The notes: generated by a model not told the origin, from the letters alone. A DNA stretch of 64,000 nt from G11 sp947167445 (GCA_947167445.1 CAMVID010000017.1:1-64000); one strand, 5' to 3'; shown: positions 32,157-41,687, numbered from the stretch's first letter. Translations and numbers: made by a program.

Positions 32157-32183
32157 GCCCCTGTTCAAGCGAACAGGGGCTTT
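32157..32183 (+). terminator. Terminator after glgP
   Basis: The 10-bp perfect stem GCCCCTGTTC/GAACAGGGGC has a 4-base loop, with an A-rich 5' side and TTTG after it. It lies between convergent genes and may act in both directions. Confidence 0.85.
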
Positions 32184-32191
32184 GTTTGTAC

Positions 32192-32683
32192 CTAGAACTT
32201 CATAGTACTAAGCGTTGAGTTATGATAAGCGGTGTCATAAGTGACATCCTCGTAAAACCATTCCGGCGGAACAAAGGCTTCGGCGGCTTCTGTGCTGCCA
32301 AACTCAATCTCCGCAATAATAAGAGGATCAAAGGGAGCATCGAACACGTCGAGCTCAATGGTTAAGGTGTAATCAGCCGGTGGCTGAGGTCCACCCTCTC
32401 TGAACTTGGGGTTCTTAAGAGGAATTATGTATCTCTTCTTGGAAATGATATTGCCGTCGGCCTTGGATGCCAGGTGGTAATAGGATTCCTTGTTGAGCTC
32501 CATAGTGAATTCCTCTCTTGCCATAAGGCCCTTGCCCTTATATGTAAGGGTATAGGCGTCGTCCTCTCGTCTGACCCTCACAACAGGGTCGGTATTAAGG
32601 TAAGCCTGCTCAATCTGCTTGCAGGGATATTGCGATAAATCCTCTGGAATAGTCTTAACAGTAAACTTTCGTTCTATTTCCAT
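32192..32683 (-). CDS. CYTH-domain phosphohydrolase
   Basis: 163 residues. It begins MEIERKF, the ExExK motif of the CYTH superfamily (class IV adenylyl cyclases, thiamine triphosphatase, inorganic triphosphatase), followed by basic residues in VVRVRRED and TLTYKGKG and acidic residues in LTIELDVFD and IAEIEFGS that line the tunnel. Bacterial members of this length are mostly tri- or polyphosphatases. It is a single gene convergent with glgP. A minus-strand TATAAT lies at 32724-32719. Confidence 0.9.
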   Translation of the reverse strand: MEIERKFTVKTIPEDLSQYPCKQIEQAYLNTDPVVRVRREDDAYTLTYKGKGLMAREEFTMELNKESYYHLASKADGNIISKKRYIIPLKNPKFREGGPQPPADYTLTIELDVFDAPFDPLIIAEIEFGSTEAAEAFVPPEWFYEDVTYDTAYHNSTLSTMKF

Positions 32684-32779
32684 TTGTAACCTCCGAGTAT
32701 ATTCCTTAACTCAATTCAATTATACCATCTTTACCCCATATAAAAAAGTTAAAAAAGTATAAACTTAGTTGTCGAAACC

Positions 32780-32808
32780 TTGTTTTGAAAGCGCCTCGGA
32801 TATATAAT
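32780..32808 (+). promoter_or_regulatory. Probable promoter of the DJ-1/PfpI gene
   Basis: TTGTTT (32780-32785), 17 bases, TATAAT (32803-32808), 49 bases before the chosen start. Confidence 0.55.
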
Positions 32809-32857
32809 TGAAAAGTAATTTTACACTGTGAATTTAAGCGAAAAGGAGCAGGAGTAT

Positions 32858-33406
32858 ATGGCAAAAGTAGCAGCATTTTTGGCAGAGGGTTTTGAAGAGG
32901 TTGAGGCACTTACGGTCATTGATTTATTAAGAAGAGGAAATGTTGAGGTTACCACCGTTTCCATTATGGGAGACAAGCTTGTTAAGGGCGGTCACGACAT
33001 CCCCGTTAAGGCTGATGCTCTTTTTGAGGATTTGAACTATGAGGGATTCGACATGCTCTTCCTTCCGGGCGGAGGACTTGGCACCCAGAATCTTAAGGCA
33101 CACAAGGAACTTGCCAAGGTAATCCTTGATTTTGACAGGAAGGGCAAGAAGCTTGCAGCCATCTGTGCGGCGCCTACCGTCTATGGCGAACTTGGAATCC
33201 TTAAGGGTAAAAACGCAACCTGCTACCCCGGCTGCGAGAGCGGACTTTTAGGCGCTAATTACATTGCAGACAGCGTGGTTGAGGATGGCCATTTCATTAC
33301 AAGCCGCGGTGTTGGCACGGCCATTGATATGGGTCTTAAACTGGTGAGCATTTTTAAGGGAGAAGAAGCTTCCAAAGCCCTTGGAAAAGCTATAGTTTAT
33401 CTATAA
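32858..33406 (+). CDS. DJ-1/PfpI family protein
   Basis: 182 residues from the ATG at 32858, 7 bases after AGGAG; a longer in-frame start at 32828 has no such site. The nucleophile-elbow cysteine is C103 in AAICAAPTV, and E16 in AEGFEEVEA is the usual partner acid. Family members include YajL-type chaperone-like deglycases and stress proteins; the exact activity is unsettled. It stands alone between divergent CYTH and tig. Confidence 0.93.
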   Translation: MAKVAAFLAEGFEEVEALTVIDLLRRGNVEVTTVSIMGDKLVKGGHDIPVKADALFEDLNYEGFDMLFLPGGGLGTQNLKAHKELAKVILDFDRKGKKLAAICAAPTVYGELGILKGKNATCYPGCESGLLGANYIADSVVEDGHFITSRGVGTAIDMGLKLVSIFKGEEASKALGKAIVYL

Positions 33407-33548
33407 AAAAATACTGGAATTTAGTATTGAATTATGCTATACTCTTACAATGACTGCGACCATGTCCGTTAGGATGTGGCTTTCCGTGTGTTTTTTAATA
33501 ATATATAAATAAAAAAGTAGAAATGATACGCTGCAAGGAGGAAAATAA

Positions 33549-35000
33549 ATGAGCGTAAAGGTAGAGAAGTTAGATAAAAGCATGGCTAAGCTTATCATCG
33601 AGGTATCCACAGAGGACTTCGAGAAGGCAGTAGAGAAGGCTTATCAGAAGAACAAAGGCAAAATCAGCATCCCCGGTTTCCGTAAAGGAAAAGTTCCCCG
33701 TAAGATGATTGAAAATATGTACGGCAAGGAAGTATTCTTCGAAGATGCCGCTAACGAGATTATTCCCGAAGCTTACGACAAGGCTTATGACGAGTGTGGA
33801 GAGGAAATCGTTTCTTCACCCAAGATCGAGGTTGTTACTCTTGAGGCAGGAAAGCCCTTCGTATTCTCAGCAGAGGTTGCTCTTAAGCCCCCTGTAAAGC
33901 TTGGTAAGTACAAAGGTGTTAAGGTAGAAGCTCCCGACACTGCAGTATCTGCAGCAGAGGTTAACGAAGCAATCGAGAAGGAGCGTGAAGCAAACGCTCG
34001 TACAATCTCCGTTGAGCGTCCCGTTAAGAAGGATGATGACATCGTTCTTGATTTCGAAGGATTTGTTGACGGTGTTGCATTTGAAGGCGGTAAGGGCGAG
34101 AATTATCCTCTTACAATCGGTTCAAACTCATTCATCCCCGGATTCGAGGATCAGCTTGTAGGCGCTAAGATCGGTGAGGAGATGGAAGTTAACGTTACTT
34201 TCCCGGAGGACTATCATTCAGAAGACCTTAAGGGTAAGGCAGCAACATTCAAGTGCACCGTTAAGGAAGTAAAAGAGAAAGAATTACCCAAGCTTGACGA
34301 CGAGTTCGCAAGTGAGGTTTCAGATTTCGAGACTCTTGCTGAGTACAAGGCAGACGTTAAGAAGAAACTCGGTGAGAAGAAGGAGCAGGAAGCTAAGGCT
34401 GCTAAGGAAGAGGCTGCTATCACAGCTATCATTGAGGATTCCGAGATGGAGATTCCCGATGCTATGCTTGAGACTCAGCAGAGACAGATGCTTGATGAGT
34501 TCGCTCAGAGAATTACTTCTCAGGGACTTTCATTCGAGCAGTACATGCAGTTCACAGGCGCTACAAGGGATGCTCTCTTAGAGCAGGTTAAGCCCAACGC
34601 ACTTCGTAAGATTCAGGCTCGTCTTGTTCTTGAAGAGGTTGTTAAGGCTGAGAAGATTGCTGCAAGCGAAGAAGATTACCAGAAGGAGCTTGAGTCCATG
34701 GCTGAGGTTTACCAGATGACTGTGGATGAAATCAAGGATACTCTTTCAAAGAACGAAAAAGCTAAAGAGCAGATTATGGAAGACCTTGCAATCAACAAGG
34801 CTGTAGAGTTCATTGTTGACAATGCTAAGGCTGAAGCTAAGAAGGCTGCAAAGAAGGCTGATAAGGAAGAAGCAGCAGAAGAGCCTAAGGCAGAGAAGAA
34901 GACAGCTGCCAAGAAGACAACAACCAAGAAGGCAGATGCTGACGCTCCCAAGGCAGAGAAGAAACCTGCAGCTAAGAAGACAACCAAGAAAGCAGAATAA
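33549..35000 (+). CDS. tig: Trigger factor with a Lys/Ala-rich tail
   Basis: 483 residues. It is the ribosome-bound folding chaperone and prolyl isomerase. The N-terminal ribosome-binding domain carries the signature GFRKGKVPRKMIE; the FKBP-type domain (about 155-245) has FVDGVAFEGGKGENYPLTIG; a helical C domain follows to about 430. The last 50 residues are an extra low-complexity tail of AEKKxAAKKTT-like repeats with alternating Lys, Ala and Glu. The core is normal in length. AAGGAGG precedes the ATG. It is followed by clpP after 24 bases, the usual tig-clpP-clpX order. Confidence 0.96.
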   Translation: MSVKVEKLDKSMAKLIIEVSTEDFEKAVEKAYQKNKGKISIPGFRKGKVPRKMIENMYGKEVFFEDAANEIIPEAYDKAYDECGEEIVSSPKIEVVTLEAGKPFVFSAEVALKPPVKLGKYKGVKVEAPDTAVSAAEVNEAIEKEREANARTISVERPVKKDDDIVLDFEGFVDGVAFEGGKGENYPLTIGSNSFIPGFEDQLVGAKIGEEMEVNVTFPEDYHSEDLKGKAATFKCTVKEVKEKELPKLDDEFASEVSDFETLAEYKADVKKKLGEKKEQEAKAAKEEAAITAIIEDSEMEIPDAMLETQQRQMLDEFAQRITSQGLSFEQYMQFTGATRDALLEQVKPNALRKIQARLVLEEVVKAEKIAASEEDYQKELESMAEVYQMTVDEIKDTLSKNEKAKEQIMEDLAINKAVEFIVDNAKAEAKKAAKKADKEEAAEEPKAEKKTAAKKTTTKKADADAPKAEKKPAAKKTTKKAE

Positions 35001-35024
35001 TTCAAACGAAAGAAGGTATACAAT

Positions 35025-35633
35025 ATGAGTTTAGTACCTTATGTCATTGAACAAACCAGCAGAGGTGAGCGTTCTTATGATATCTATTCCAGACTTCTTA
35101 AGGACAGAATCATCTTTCTTGGAGAAGAAGTAAACGATACAACAGCAAGTCTTGTTGTGGCTCAGATGTTATTCCTTGAAGCTGAGGATCCCGATAAGGA
35201 TATTCACTTCTACATTAACAGCCCCGGCGGAAGCATTTCCGCAGGACTTGCAATCTACGATACAATGCGTTACATCAAGTGTGACGTTTCCACCATCTGT
35301 ATCGGAATGGCAGCCAGCATGGGTGCATTCCTTCTTGCAGGCGGAACAAAGGGCAAGAGAATGGCTCTTCCCAATGCAGAGATTATGATTCACCAGCCTC
35401 TTGGCGGTGCACAGGGTCAGGCTACTGAGATTGAAATCGCAGCCAAGCACATCCTTGCTACCAAAGAGAAGATGAATCGTATGCTTGCTGAGAACTGTGG
35501 CAAGACCTATGAAGAGATTGCCAATGATACAGAGCGTGACAACTGGAAGAGTGCTGAAGAAGCATTGGCTTATGGCCTTATCGATAAAGTTATCACCAAT
35601 CACAAGAACTCTAACGATAGCGAGAATAAGTAA
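35025..35633 (+). CDS. clpP: ATP-dependent Clp protease proteolytic subunit
   Basis: 202 residues. The serine protease triad includes S98 in GMAASMGAF and H123 in MIHQPLGG, positions identical to those of other bacterial ClpP. It forms two stacked heptamers that degrade proteins fed in by ClpX, encoded 2 bases downstream. GAAGG precedes the ATG. Confidence 0.97.
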   Translation: MSLVPYVIEQTSRGERSYDIYSRLLKDRIIFLGEEVNDTTASLVVAQMLFLEAEDPDKDIHFYINSPGGSISAGLAIYDTMRYIKCDVSTICIGMAASMGAFLLAGGTKGKRMALPNAEIMIHQPLGGAQGQATEIEIAAKHILATKEKMNRMLAENCGKTYEEIANDTERDNWKSAEEALAYGLIDKVITNHKNSNDSENK

Positions 35634-35635
35634 TA

Positions 35636-36943
35636 ATGGCCGGAAGAAAAGACGACAAAATTAGATGCTCTTTTTGCGGCAAACCTCAGGAAGCGGTTAA
35701 GAAGATGATTTCCGGACCTGCAGGTATCTATATCTGTGACGAATGCGTAGACATTTGTCGTGAGATTATGGATGACATAGACCCCAATGAGAATACTGAG
35801 GAGGTCTATGACGGTTTTACCGAGGATAAGAATACCATTAAGCTTCTTAAACCTGCCCAGATCAAGGCATTCCTTGATGAGTACGTTATAGGTCAGGAGG
35901 AAGCTAAGAAGGTTCTTTCGGTTGCAGTCTATAACCACTACAAGAGAGTTAAGGCCAACAAGGAAGAGGAAGAAAGCAAGAAGCATCATCACAGTAAGCA
36001 GCAGACGGAGCCTAACCCCAATGAGGTTGAGCTTCAGAAGAGCAACATTATTATGCTTGGTCCCACAGGTTCAGGTAAGACTTATCTTGCCCAGACTCTG
36101 GCCAAGATTATCAATGTGCCGTTTGCCATAGCTGATGCCACCACATTGACTGAGGCAGGATATGTGGGTGAAGACGTTGAGAATATTCTTCTTAAGCTTA
36201 TCCAGAATGCCGATTACGATATCGACAGAGCCGAAGTGGGAATCGTCTATATCGACGAGATTGACAAGATTACCAAGAAGTCCGAGAACGTATCTATCAC
36301 CAGAGATGTATCCGGTGAAGGCGTTCAGCAGGCTCTTCTTAAGATAATTGAGGGTACTCAGGCAAGCGTTCCTCCTCAGGGCGGACGTAAGCATCCTCAT
36401 CAGGAACTCATCCAGATTGACACCACAAACATTCTCTTTATCTGTGGTGGTGCTTTCGACGGACTTGAGAAGATTGTTGAGGAGAGACTTGATAAGAGAG
36501 CCATCGGTTTTGACTCAGAAGTTAAGAGCAAGAACGTCAGAGAGATATCTGAACTTCTTAAAGAGGTTACACCTCAGGATTTGGTTAAGTTCGGACTTAT
36601 TCCTGAGTTTATAGGACGTGTTCCCATAAGTGTTTCTCTTGACGGCCTTGATAAGGATGCGCTCATAAGAATCCTCAAGGAGCCTAAGAATGCTCTGGTT
36701 AAGCAGTATGCAAAGCTCTTTGAGTATGACGACGTTAAGCTTACCTTCGACGATGATGCACTGGATGCCATTGCCGAGAAAGCGGTTAAGCATAAGACGG
36801 GAGCCAGAGGTTTAAGATCCATTGTTGAGAACATCATGATGGATGTAATGTACGAGATTCCTTCCGATGATTCCATTGTGAGCTGTCGAATCACTAAGGC
36901 GTCGGTGGACGGAACCGAGAAACCTATTGTAGAAAGAAAATAG
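35636..36943 (+). CDS. clpX: ATP-dependent Clp protease ATPase subunit ClpX
   Basis: 435 residues. The N-terminal zinc-binding domain has CSFCGK and CDECVDIC. The AAA+ module has Walker A GPTGSGKT, the pore loop GYVGED, Walker B VYIDEIDK and the RKH loop GGRKHPH. A 20-residue insert rich in Glu, Lys and His (KEEEESKKHHHSKQQTEPNP) separates the first segment from Walker A, somewhat longer than usual. It unfolds tagged substrates for ClpP. No lon gene follows; a terminator does. Confidence 0.97.
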   Translation: MAGRKDDKIRCSFCGKPQEAVKKMISGPAGIYICDECVDICREIMDDIDPNENTEEVYDGFTEDKNTIKLLKPAQIKAFLDEYVIGQEEAKKVLSVAVYNHYKRVKANKEEEESKKHHHSKQQTEPNPNEVELQKSNIIMLGPTGSGKTYLAQTLAKIINVPFAIADATTLTEAGYVGEDVENILLKLIQNADYDIDRAEVGIVYIDEIDKITKKSENVSITRDVSGEGVQQALLKIIEGTQASVPPQGGRKHPHQELIQIDTTNILFICGGAFDGLEKIVEERLDKRAIGFDSEVKSKNVREISELLKEVTPQDLVKFGLIPEFIGRVPISVSLDGLDKDALIRILKEPKNALVKQYAKLFEYDDVKLTFDDDALDAIAEKAVKHKTGARGLRSIVENIMMDVMYEIPSDDSIVSCRITKASVDGTEKPIVERK

Positions 36944-36947
36944 TTTT

Positions 36948-36978
36948 AAGGGCATCATCTTTGTTGATGCCCTTTATT
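36948..36978 (+). terminator. Terminator after clpX
   Basis: The stem AAGGGCATCA/TGATGCCCTT with a 7-base loop is followed by a T-rich tail. Confidence 0.85.
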
Positions 36979-37029
36979 AATATCTTCTTAAATTTATCGC
37001 AAGACACTCTTATTACGGGGGCTTCGCCC

Positions 37030-37059
37030 TTGTCACCCCTTCCTGATTGGTGTTATAAT
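37030..37059 (+). promoter_or_regulatory. Promoter of the engB operon
   Basis: TTGTCA (37030-37035), 18 bases, TATAAT (37054-37059), 28 bases before the engB start. Confidence 0.65.
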
Positions 37060-37087
37060 TCATGGGAAGAACGAGGATAACATAACA

Positions 37088-37678
37088 ATGGTTATTAAAA
37101 ATGTCAGCTTAGAAACAGTCTGTGGAATAACCAGTACGCTGCCGGACAATGTGTTACCGGAGATTGCTTTTGCGGGGAAGAGTAACGTGGGGAAGTCATC
37201 CCTTATCAATGCTCTCATGAACCGTAAGTCCCTGGCCAGAACATCATCCCAGCCCGGCAAAACCCAGACCATCAATTTCTATAACGTGAACGATGCCATT
37301 TATTTTGTGGATCTTCCCGGCTATGGCTATGCCAAGGCCAACGAGGAAGTGAAGGCAAAATGGGGCAAGATGATTGAGAATTATCTTCACAAATCAAAGC
37401 AGCTGAGGCGAGTATTTCTTCTTATAGACATACGACATGACCCTTCAGCCAACGACAAGCTTATGTATGAGTGGATACTTAAGCAGGGCTTTGAACCCAT
37501 TGTTATTGCCACCAAGGCCGACAAAATTAACAGAAGCCAGCTTGCCAAGCAGGTTAAGGCTGTGAAGGAAGGCTTGAAGGTTGTCCCCGGAACTATGGTT
37601 ATTCCCTTCTCTGCCACCAGCAAACAGGGCAGAGATGAGATATATGAGATTATAGATTCATTAATTGAGGAGCAATAA
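37088..37678 (+). CDS. engB: Ribosome biogenesis GTPase EngB/YsxC
   Basis: 196 residues. GTPase motifs: G1 GKSNVGKSS, G3 DLPGYG, G4 TKADK. It acts in late assembly of the 50S subunit and is normally essential. GAGGA precedes the ATG. The stop overlaps the start of the AI-2E-family permease by one base, so they are translationally coupled. Confidence 0.96.
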   Translation: MVIKNVSLETVCGITSTLPDNVLPEIAFAGKSNVGKSSLINALMNRKSLARTSSQPGKTQTINFYNVNDAIYFVDLPGYGYAKANEEVKAKWGKMIENYLHKSKQLRRVFLLIDIRHDPSANDKLMYEWILKQGFEPIVIATKADKINRSQLAKQVKAVKEGLKVVPGTMVIPFSATSKQGRDEIYEIIDSLIEEQ

Positions 37679-38853
37679 TGAGCGATTCATTCAAGAAGTA
37701 CTTGAAGGTATCATTGAATTTGATATTGGCTTTGGTAATGTTACTCTTGGTTATATTCGCATTACCGAAGATACTTGTGTTTTTCCTTCCCTTTGTAATA
37801 GGTGCAATTATTGGCGCCATAGCCTCACCTATTGTTAAGTTCTTTGAGGAAAAGCTTAAAATAAGGAGAAAAGCCGGAACGGTTTTCGTTATCGTTGCGG
37901 TTCTTGCCATAGTTGTATTGTTTCTCTACTTCGTCATATCCATTCTCATTGAGCAGGGTATCGGTTTCGTGGAGGAATTCCCGGAACTTTGGACAAGGCT
38001 TGAAAGCGATGTGACGGAAGCGGGAAACTGGTTTTCCAAGATATTTAAGAACTTTCCTGTGCGTTCCAAACTTAACCCTGTTAATATCAGTACATATATG
38101 GATCAGCTGTTCTCGGAAATCGTTTCAACGGCAACGTCCCCCACAATCACAGCCATCGGAAACTTTGCAAAGCAGCTGCCTGCTGTGATAATTGGGATTA
38201 TCTTTTGCCTTATCTCTTCATACTTCTTTGTCGCAGACAAGAAGATACTTGGGGAGTGGTTCGACAAGAACATGCCTAAGGCAATAAACATTAGATATAA
38301 CATGGTAAAACGAAGCCTTTCCAGATCCATCGGAGGCTACATAAAGGCGCAGCTTATCATTGAGTTCTGGGTATTTCTCATAATAGCCGCAGGACTTGTG
38401 ATACTCAGGGTAGAGTATGTGTGGATTATTGCTTTGGGTATTGCGATTCTTGACCTTTTGCCCATTCTTGGCACAGGTACGGCTCTGGTTCCCTGGAGTA
38501 TAGTTTCCTTTGTAAGAAACGATTATAAGATGGCAATCGGGCTTCTTGTGCTTTGGGGTGTGAGTCAGCTCTTCAGACAGCTCATACAGCCCAAGGTTGT
38601 GGGAGACTCAGTGGGATTACCTACTTTTGTTACAGTCATTCTTTTATTTGTGGGATTCCAGGTTGACGGAGTACCCGGAATGCTCCTTGCAATCCCCGTT
38701 GGAATCGTGGTTTATACCATGTACCAGGAGGGAATCTTCGATACTACCATCAACAGCGCCAAGATTCTGATTAACGGAATCAATAACTTCAGACGTCTTA
38801 CCGATGAAGATATGGCCGATATAGATAGGACCGATCATGAACACAAGGAATAA
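37678..38853 (+). CDS. AI-2E family transporter (YdiK/YtvI type)
   Basis: 391 residues with about eight membrane helices. The central conserved part, GGYIKAQLIIEFWVFLIIAAGL and LDLLPILGTGTALVPW, is typical of PF01594 proteins. Despite the family name, members move various substrates, including sodium/proton exchange. The gene lies between engB and a small VanZ protein, overlapping both, which suggests a cell-envelope operon. Confidence 0.9.
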   Translation: MSDSFKKYLKVSLNLILALVMLLLVIFALPKILVFFLPFVIGAIIGAIASPIVKFFEEKLKIRRKAGTVFVIVAVLAIVVLFLYFVISILIEQGIGFVEEFPELWTRLESDVTEAGNWFSKIFKNFPVRSKLNPVNISTYMDQLFSEIVSTATSPTITAIGNFAKQLPAVIIGIIFCLISSYFFVADKKILGEWFDKNMPKAINIRYNMVKRSLSRSIGGYIKAQLIIEFWVFLIIAAGLVILRVEYVWIIALGIAILDLLPILGTGTALVPWSIVSFVRNDYKMAIGLLVLWGVSQLFRQLIQPKVVGDSVGLPTFVTVILLFVGFQVDGVPGMLLAIPVGIVVYTMYQEGIFDTTINSAKILINGINNFRRLTDEDMADIDRTDHEHKE

Positions 38854-39310
38854 AGTTTTCTATCTTCTGTTTTGGATATATCTGATTATCGCAGCAAAAG
38901 TACTGGTATTCAGATATCCACTTACAGAGTTTTATCATATCTTAAGGTTATGGGATAAGAGCATCATCACTTTTGGCCTTTCAAGCGCCAATTTTATTCC
39001 CTTCAAGACCATCAAGATGTACATAAGATACAGGTCATCATTAAACAGCTTTGCCAATCTTTTTGGCAACCTGTTTATTCTGACACCTTTGGGTATTCTT
39101 CTTCCCTTTGCCTGGAGAAAGAAACACAGCGTATTTCTCATAACCGCCATAGGCTTTTTGGTTTCCATGGCTGTGGAGACTTTGCAGCTGGTTTTGGGTG
39201 TTGGAGCTTTCGACGTTGATGATTTGATTCTTAACACCCTGGGTGTAATAGTGGGATATATCCTCTACAAAATCGGGGAATTGCTTTACAGAGCAATAAA
39301 TAAAAACTGA
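38837..39310 (+). CDS. Small VanZ-family membrane protein
   Basis: 157 residues with about four helices and the VanZ pattern: NFIPFKT early, then NLFGNLFILTPLGILLPF, and VETLQLVLGVGAFDVDDLILNTLGVIVGY. It starts 17 bases before the end of the permease gene with AGGA upstream. VanZ-like proteins confer low-level resistance to teicoplanin or lipoglycopeptides in some hosts; here the role is unknown. Confidence 0.9.
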   Translation: MNTRNKVFYLLFWIYLIIAAKVLVFRYPLTEFYHILRLWDKSIITFGLSSANFIPFKTIKMYIRYRSSLNSFANLFGNLFILTPLGILLPFAWRKKHSVFLITAIGFLVSMAVETLQLVLGVGAFDVDDLILNTLGVIVGYILYKIGELLYRAINKN

Positions 39311-39324
39311 ATGGGGAACAGGAA

Positions 39325-40203
39325 ATGGCAGTAATTAAACTTGAAAACGATGAAATCAGTGTAGAAATCGATGAGCTGGGAGCTCAGATGGTTTCTTTGG
39401 TGGATAAGAAGACCGGCAAGGAGTACATGTGGGGCAGAGATCCCAAGTTTTGGGGAAAGTGCTCGCCTGTCCTTTTCCCTTTCATAGGACGTTGCATCAA
39501 CAAGAAATACAGCTATAAGGGCGTAACATACGATATGCCAATCCATGGATTTGCTTCAAACTCTGTGTTTGAGGTGAAGGAGCAGACCAAGGATAGTGTG
39601 ACTTTCAATTTGAAGGATAGTTCTGAGACCTTGAAAGTATACCCTTTCAAGTTTATTCTTGATATAACTTTTGCCATTAACAGAAGAACAATTAGGGCCG
39701 ACTTTACTGTGAAGAATGAGACCGGAGAAGAGATGCTCTTTATGCTTGGAGTTCATCCCGGATTTGTTTGTCCTCTTAATGAGAATGAGAAGAGAAGGGA
39801 CTGCTTCGTTATCTTCCATGACAAGGATGAGATTGTAAGCCGTGGAGTAGATTTGGAGCAGGGCCTTGTTAATGAGATAAATACGGTTTTTGAACTTAAG
39901 GATGGATACCTTCCCATAAGTGATAATCTGTTTGACGGAGATGCTCTTATTATGGAGAACCAGGATATCAATAAGGTTTCCATTGCGGGAGCGGATAAGA
40001 AACCCTATGTTACCGTTACCATGGAGGCTCCCGTATACGGAGTGTGGTCAGCACCGGGTCCCGATACCCCATTCGTTTGCATCGAGCCCTGGATCGGACG
40101 ATGTGACAGCCTGGATGCGGACGGTGTTTTGGAGAACAGAGAGTTCGTAAATCGACTTGAGAAGGACGGAGAGTTTAAGACTTTCTACACCATTGAAATC
40201 TGA
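39325..40203 (+). CDS. Aldose 1-epimerase-like protein (LacX/YeaD type)
   Basis: 292 residues with the galactose mutarotase-like beta-sandwich pattern: VFPFIGR-like LFPFIGRCINKKY, IHGFASNSVFEV with the catalytic-type His, and LGVHPGFVCPL with the second His. C-terminal CIEPWIGRCDSLDADG contains the usual Glu. It may interconvert sugar anomers or act on a phosphosugar; the LacX branch is poorly characterised. It is separated by 14 bases from VanZ and followed after 10 bases by the methyltransferase. Confidence 0.88.
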   Translation: MAVIKLENDEISVEIDELGAQMVSLVDKKTGKEYMWGRDPKFWGKCSPVLFPFIGRCINKKYSYKGVTYDMPIHGFASNSVFEVKEQTKDSVTFNLKDSSETLKVYPFKFILDITFAINRRTIRADFTVKNETGEEMLFMLGVHPGFVCPLNENEKRRDCFVIFHDKDEIVSRGVDLEQGLVNEINTVFELKDGYLPISDNLFDGDALIMENQDINKVSIAGADKKPYVTVTMEAPVYGVWSAPGPDTPFVCIEPWIGRCDSLDADGVLENREFVNRLEKDGEFKTFYTIEI

Positions 40204-40216
40204 TAAAGGATAAATG

Positions 40217-41554
40217 ATGAACAATTTACCTGAAGAGTATGTTGATAGAATGAAGGAGTTCTTTAAGGAAGAATGGGAAGCTTTCTATGCCTCTTACGAG
40301 GCAAAAGCCCGCCGTTCTCTTAGACTGAACCCTTTGAAAAAAGTGAACGGTAAGGAAGTTTCGGCGGCGGAACTTCCTTTTTCCTTGACGGAAATACCCT
40401 GGTGCAAAGAGGGATTCTATTATGAGGAAGAAGATGCCCCCGGCAAGCACCCTTTCCATGAGGCAGGAGCTTACTATATTCAGGAAGCCAGTGCCATGAA
40501 ACCCGTAACCTTGCTTGATGTGAAGCCCGGTATGCATGTTCTTGATCTTTGTGCTGCTCCCGGAGGAAAGTCGACCCAGATAGGCGCCCTTTTGAAGGGT
40601 GAAGGTATTCTTATTTCGAATGAGCCAATCCCCACAAGGGCAAAGATTCTTTCAGAGAACATGGAAAGAATGGGAATTGTTAATGCCCTTACCGTAAGTG
40701 AGATGCCCGATGCTTTAGCTGAGAGATTTGAAGGCTTTTTCGAAAGAATTCTTGTGGACGCCCCCTGTTCGGGAGAGGGAATGTTCAGGAAGCATCCTGA
40801 AGCCGTTGATGAGTGGAGCGTTGCCAATGTTGAAACCTGCATCGAAAGACAGAGGCAGATTCTAAAGGCTGCCTATAGAATGCTCTGCCCCGGGGGCAGA
40901 CTGGTTTACTCAACCTGTACCTTTGAGTATGGAGAGAACGAGGAAAACGCAGAGTGGTTTATGAATGAATATGAGGATATGAAGCTTCTGTCCTCAGAGA
41001 GAATGCTGCCTCACAAGGTTGAGGGTGAAGGCCATTTTGTGGCGGTATTTGAGAAGAATGGGGAGGCTGTGACCTCCGTACCAAGGGGAGGCTACGAGAA
41101 GGGAACTCTACAGAAATTAAAACTTGATTCAACAAGCTTTGGGGAATTTGTAGAGGACACTATAAAGAGCTCTTCTAATATATATAAGAAGATTAAGGAG
41201 GGAAACTTCTGCGCATACAAGGATATGCTTTATCTTTTGCCTGATGATTGCCCTTCCCTTTCGGGACTTAAGGTTCTTAGACCGGGCCTGGCTCTCGGAA
41301 GCTTTAAGAAGAACAGATTTGAGCCGGAGCACGCATTGGCGTTGGCCTTGGCCCCATCAGATGTGGTGAGATACTTCGATGTGGACATTAATGAAGCAAC
41401 CTCATATATTGAAGGACTTACGGTGAACTGCAATCCTGATCTTAAGGGCTGGGGCCTTGTGTGTGTTTGCGGCATGAGCCTTGGCTGGGGAAAGGCCGGG
41501 GCAGGAACTGTCAAGAATCATTATCCAAAAGGACTCAGAAAGAAACTCGGGTAA
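40217..41554 (+). CDS. RsmF/YebU-type rRNA m5C methyltransferase
   Basis: 445 residues from the second of two adjacent ATGs (40214 and 40217), chosen because AAGGA is 6 bases before it. Motifs of the NOL1/NOP2/Sun family: LDLCAAPGGKSTQ for SAM binding, VDAPCSGEGMFRKHP and YSTCTFEYGENE with the two catalytic cysteines. The C-terminal 130 residues are the RsmF-specific PUA-like extension. It should make 5-methylcytosine in 16S rRNA. The stop codon lies within the terminator hairpin. Confidence 0.9.
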   Translation: MNNLPEEYVDRMKEFFKEEWEAFYASYEAKARRSLRLNPLKKVNGKEVSAAELPFSLTEIPWCKEGFYYEEEDAPGKHPFHEAGAYYIQEASAMKPVTLLDVKPGMHVLDLCAAPGGKSTQIGALLKGEGILISNEPIPTRAKILSENMERMGIVNALTVSEMPDALAERFEGFFERILVDAPCSGEGMFRKHPEAVDEWSVANVETCIERQRQILKAAYRMLCPGGRLVYSTCTFEYGENEENAEWFMNEYEDMKLLSSERMLPHKVEGEGHFVAVFEKNGEAVTSVPRGGYEKGTLQKLKLDSTSFGEFVEDTIKSSSNIYKKIKEGNFCAYKDMLYLLPDDCPSLSGLKVLRPGLALGSFKKNRFEPEHALALALAPSDVVRYFDVDINEATSYIEGLTVNCNPDLKGWGLVCVCGMSLGWGKAGAGTVKNHYPKGLRKKLG

Positions 41555-41570
41555 CACCGAGTTTTTTTTA
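41543..41570 (+). terminator. Terminator overlapping the methyltransferase stop codon
   Basis: AAACTCGG (41543-41550) pairs with CCGAGTTT (41557-41564), followed by further T residues. The TAA stop (41552-41554) is in the loop. Confidence 0.85.
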
Positions 41571-41592
41571 TCGTGTTGGATTTTTTTCAGCC

Positions 41593-41626
41593 GTGTGACT
41601 GCCGTGTGACAAACAATACATATAAT
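41593..41626 (+). promoter_or_regulatory. SARP-type promoter A: GTGTGAC repeats and -10 box
   Basis: GTGTGAC at 41593-41599 and 41604-41610 (11-bp period), then 10 bases, then TATAAT at 41621-41626. No TTGACA box is present; the repeats take the -35 position. The same layout occurs at 47156-47189 and 53203-53236. Drives the first fibre operon. Confidence 0.8.
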
Positions 41627-41687
41627 GATGACAGTTATGATGTAGAAATTGTGTGAACATACACAGCTTATAGATTGGAGAAATGGC

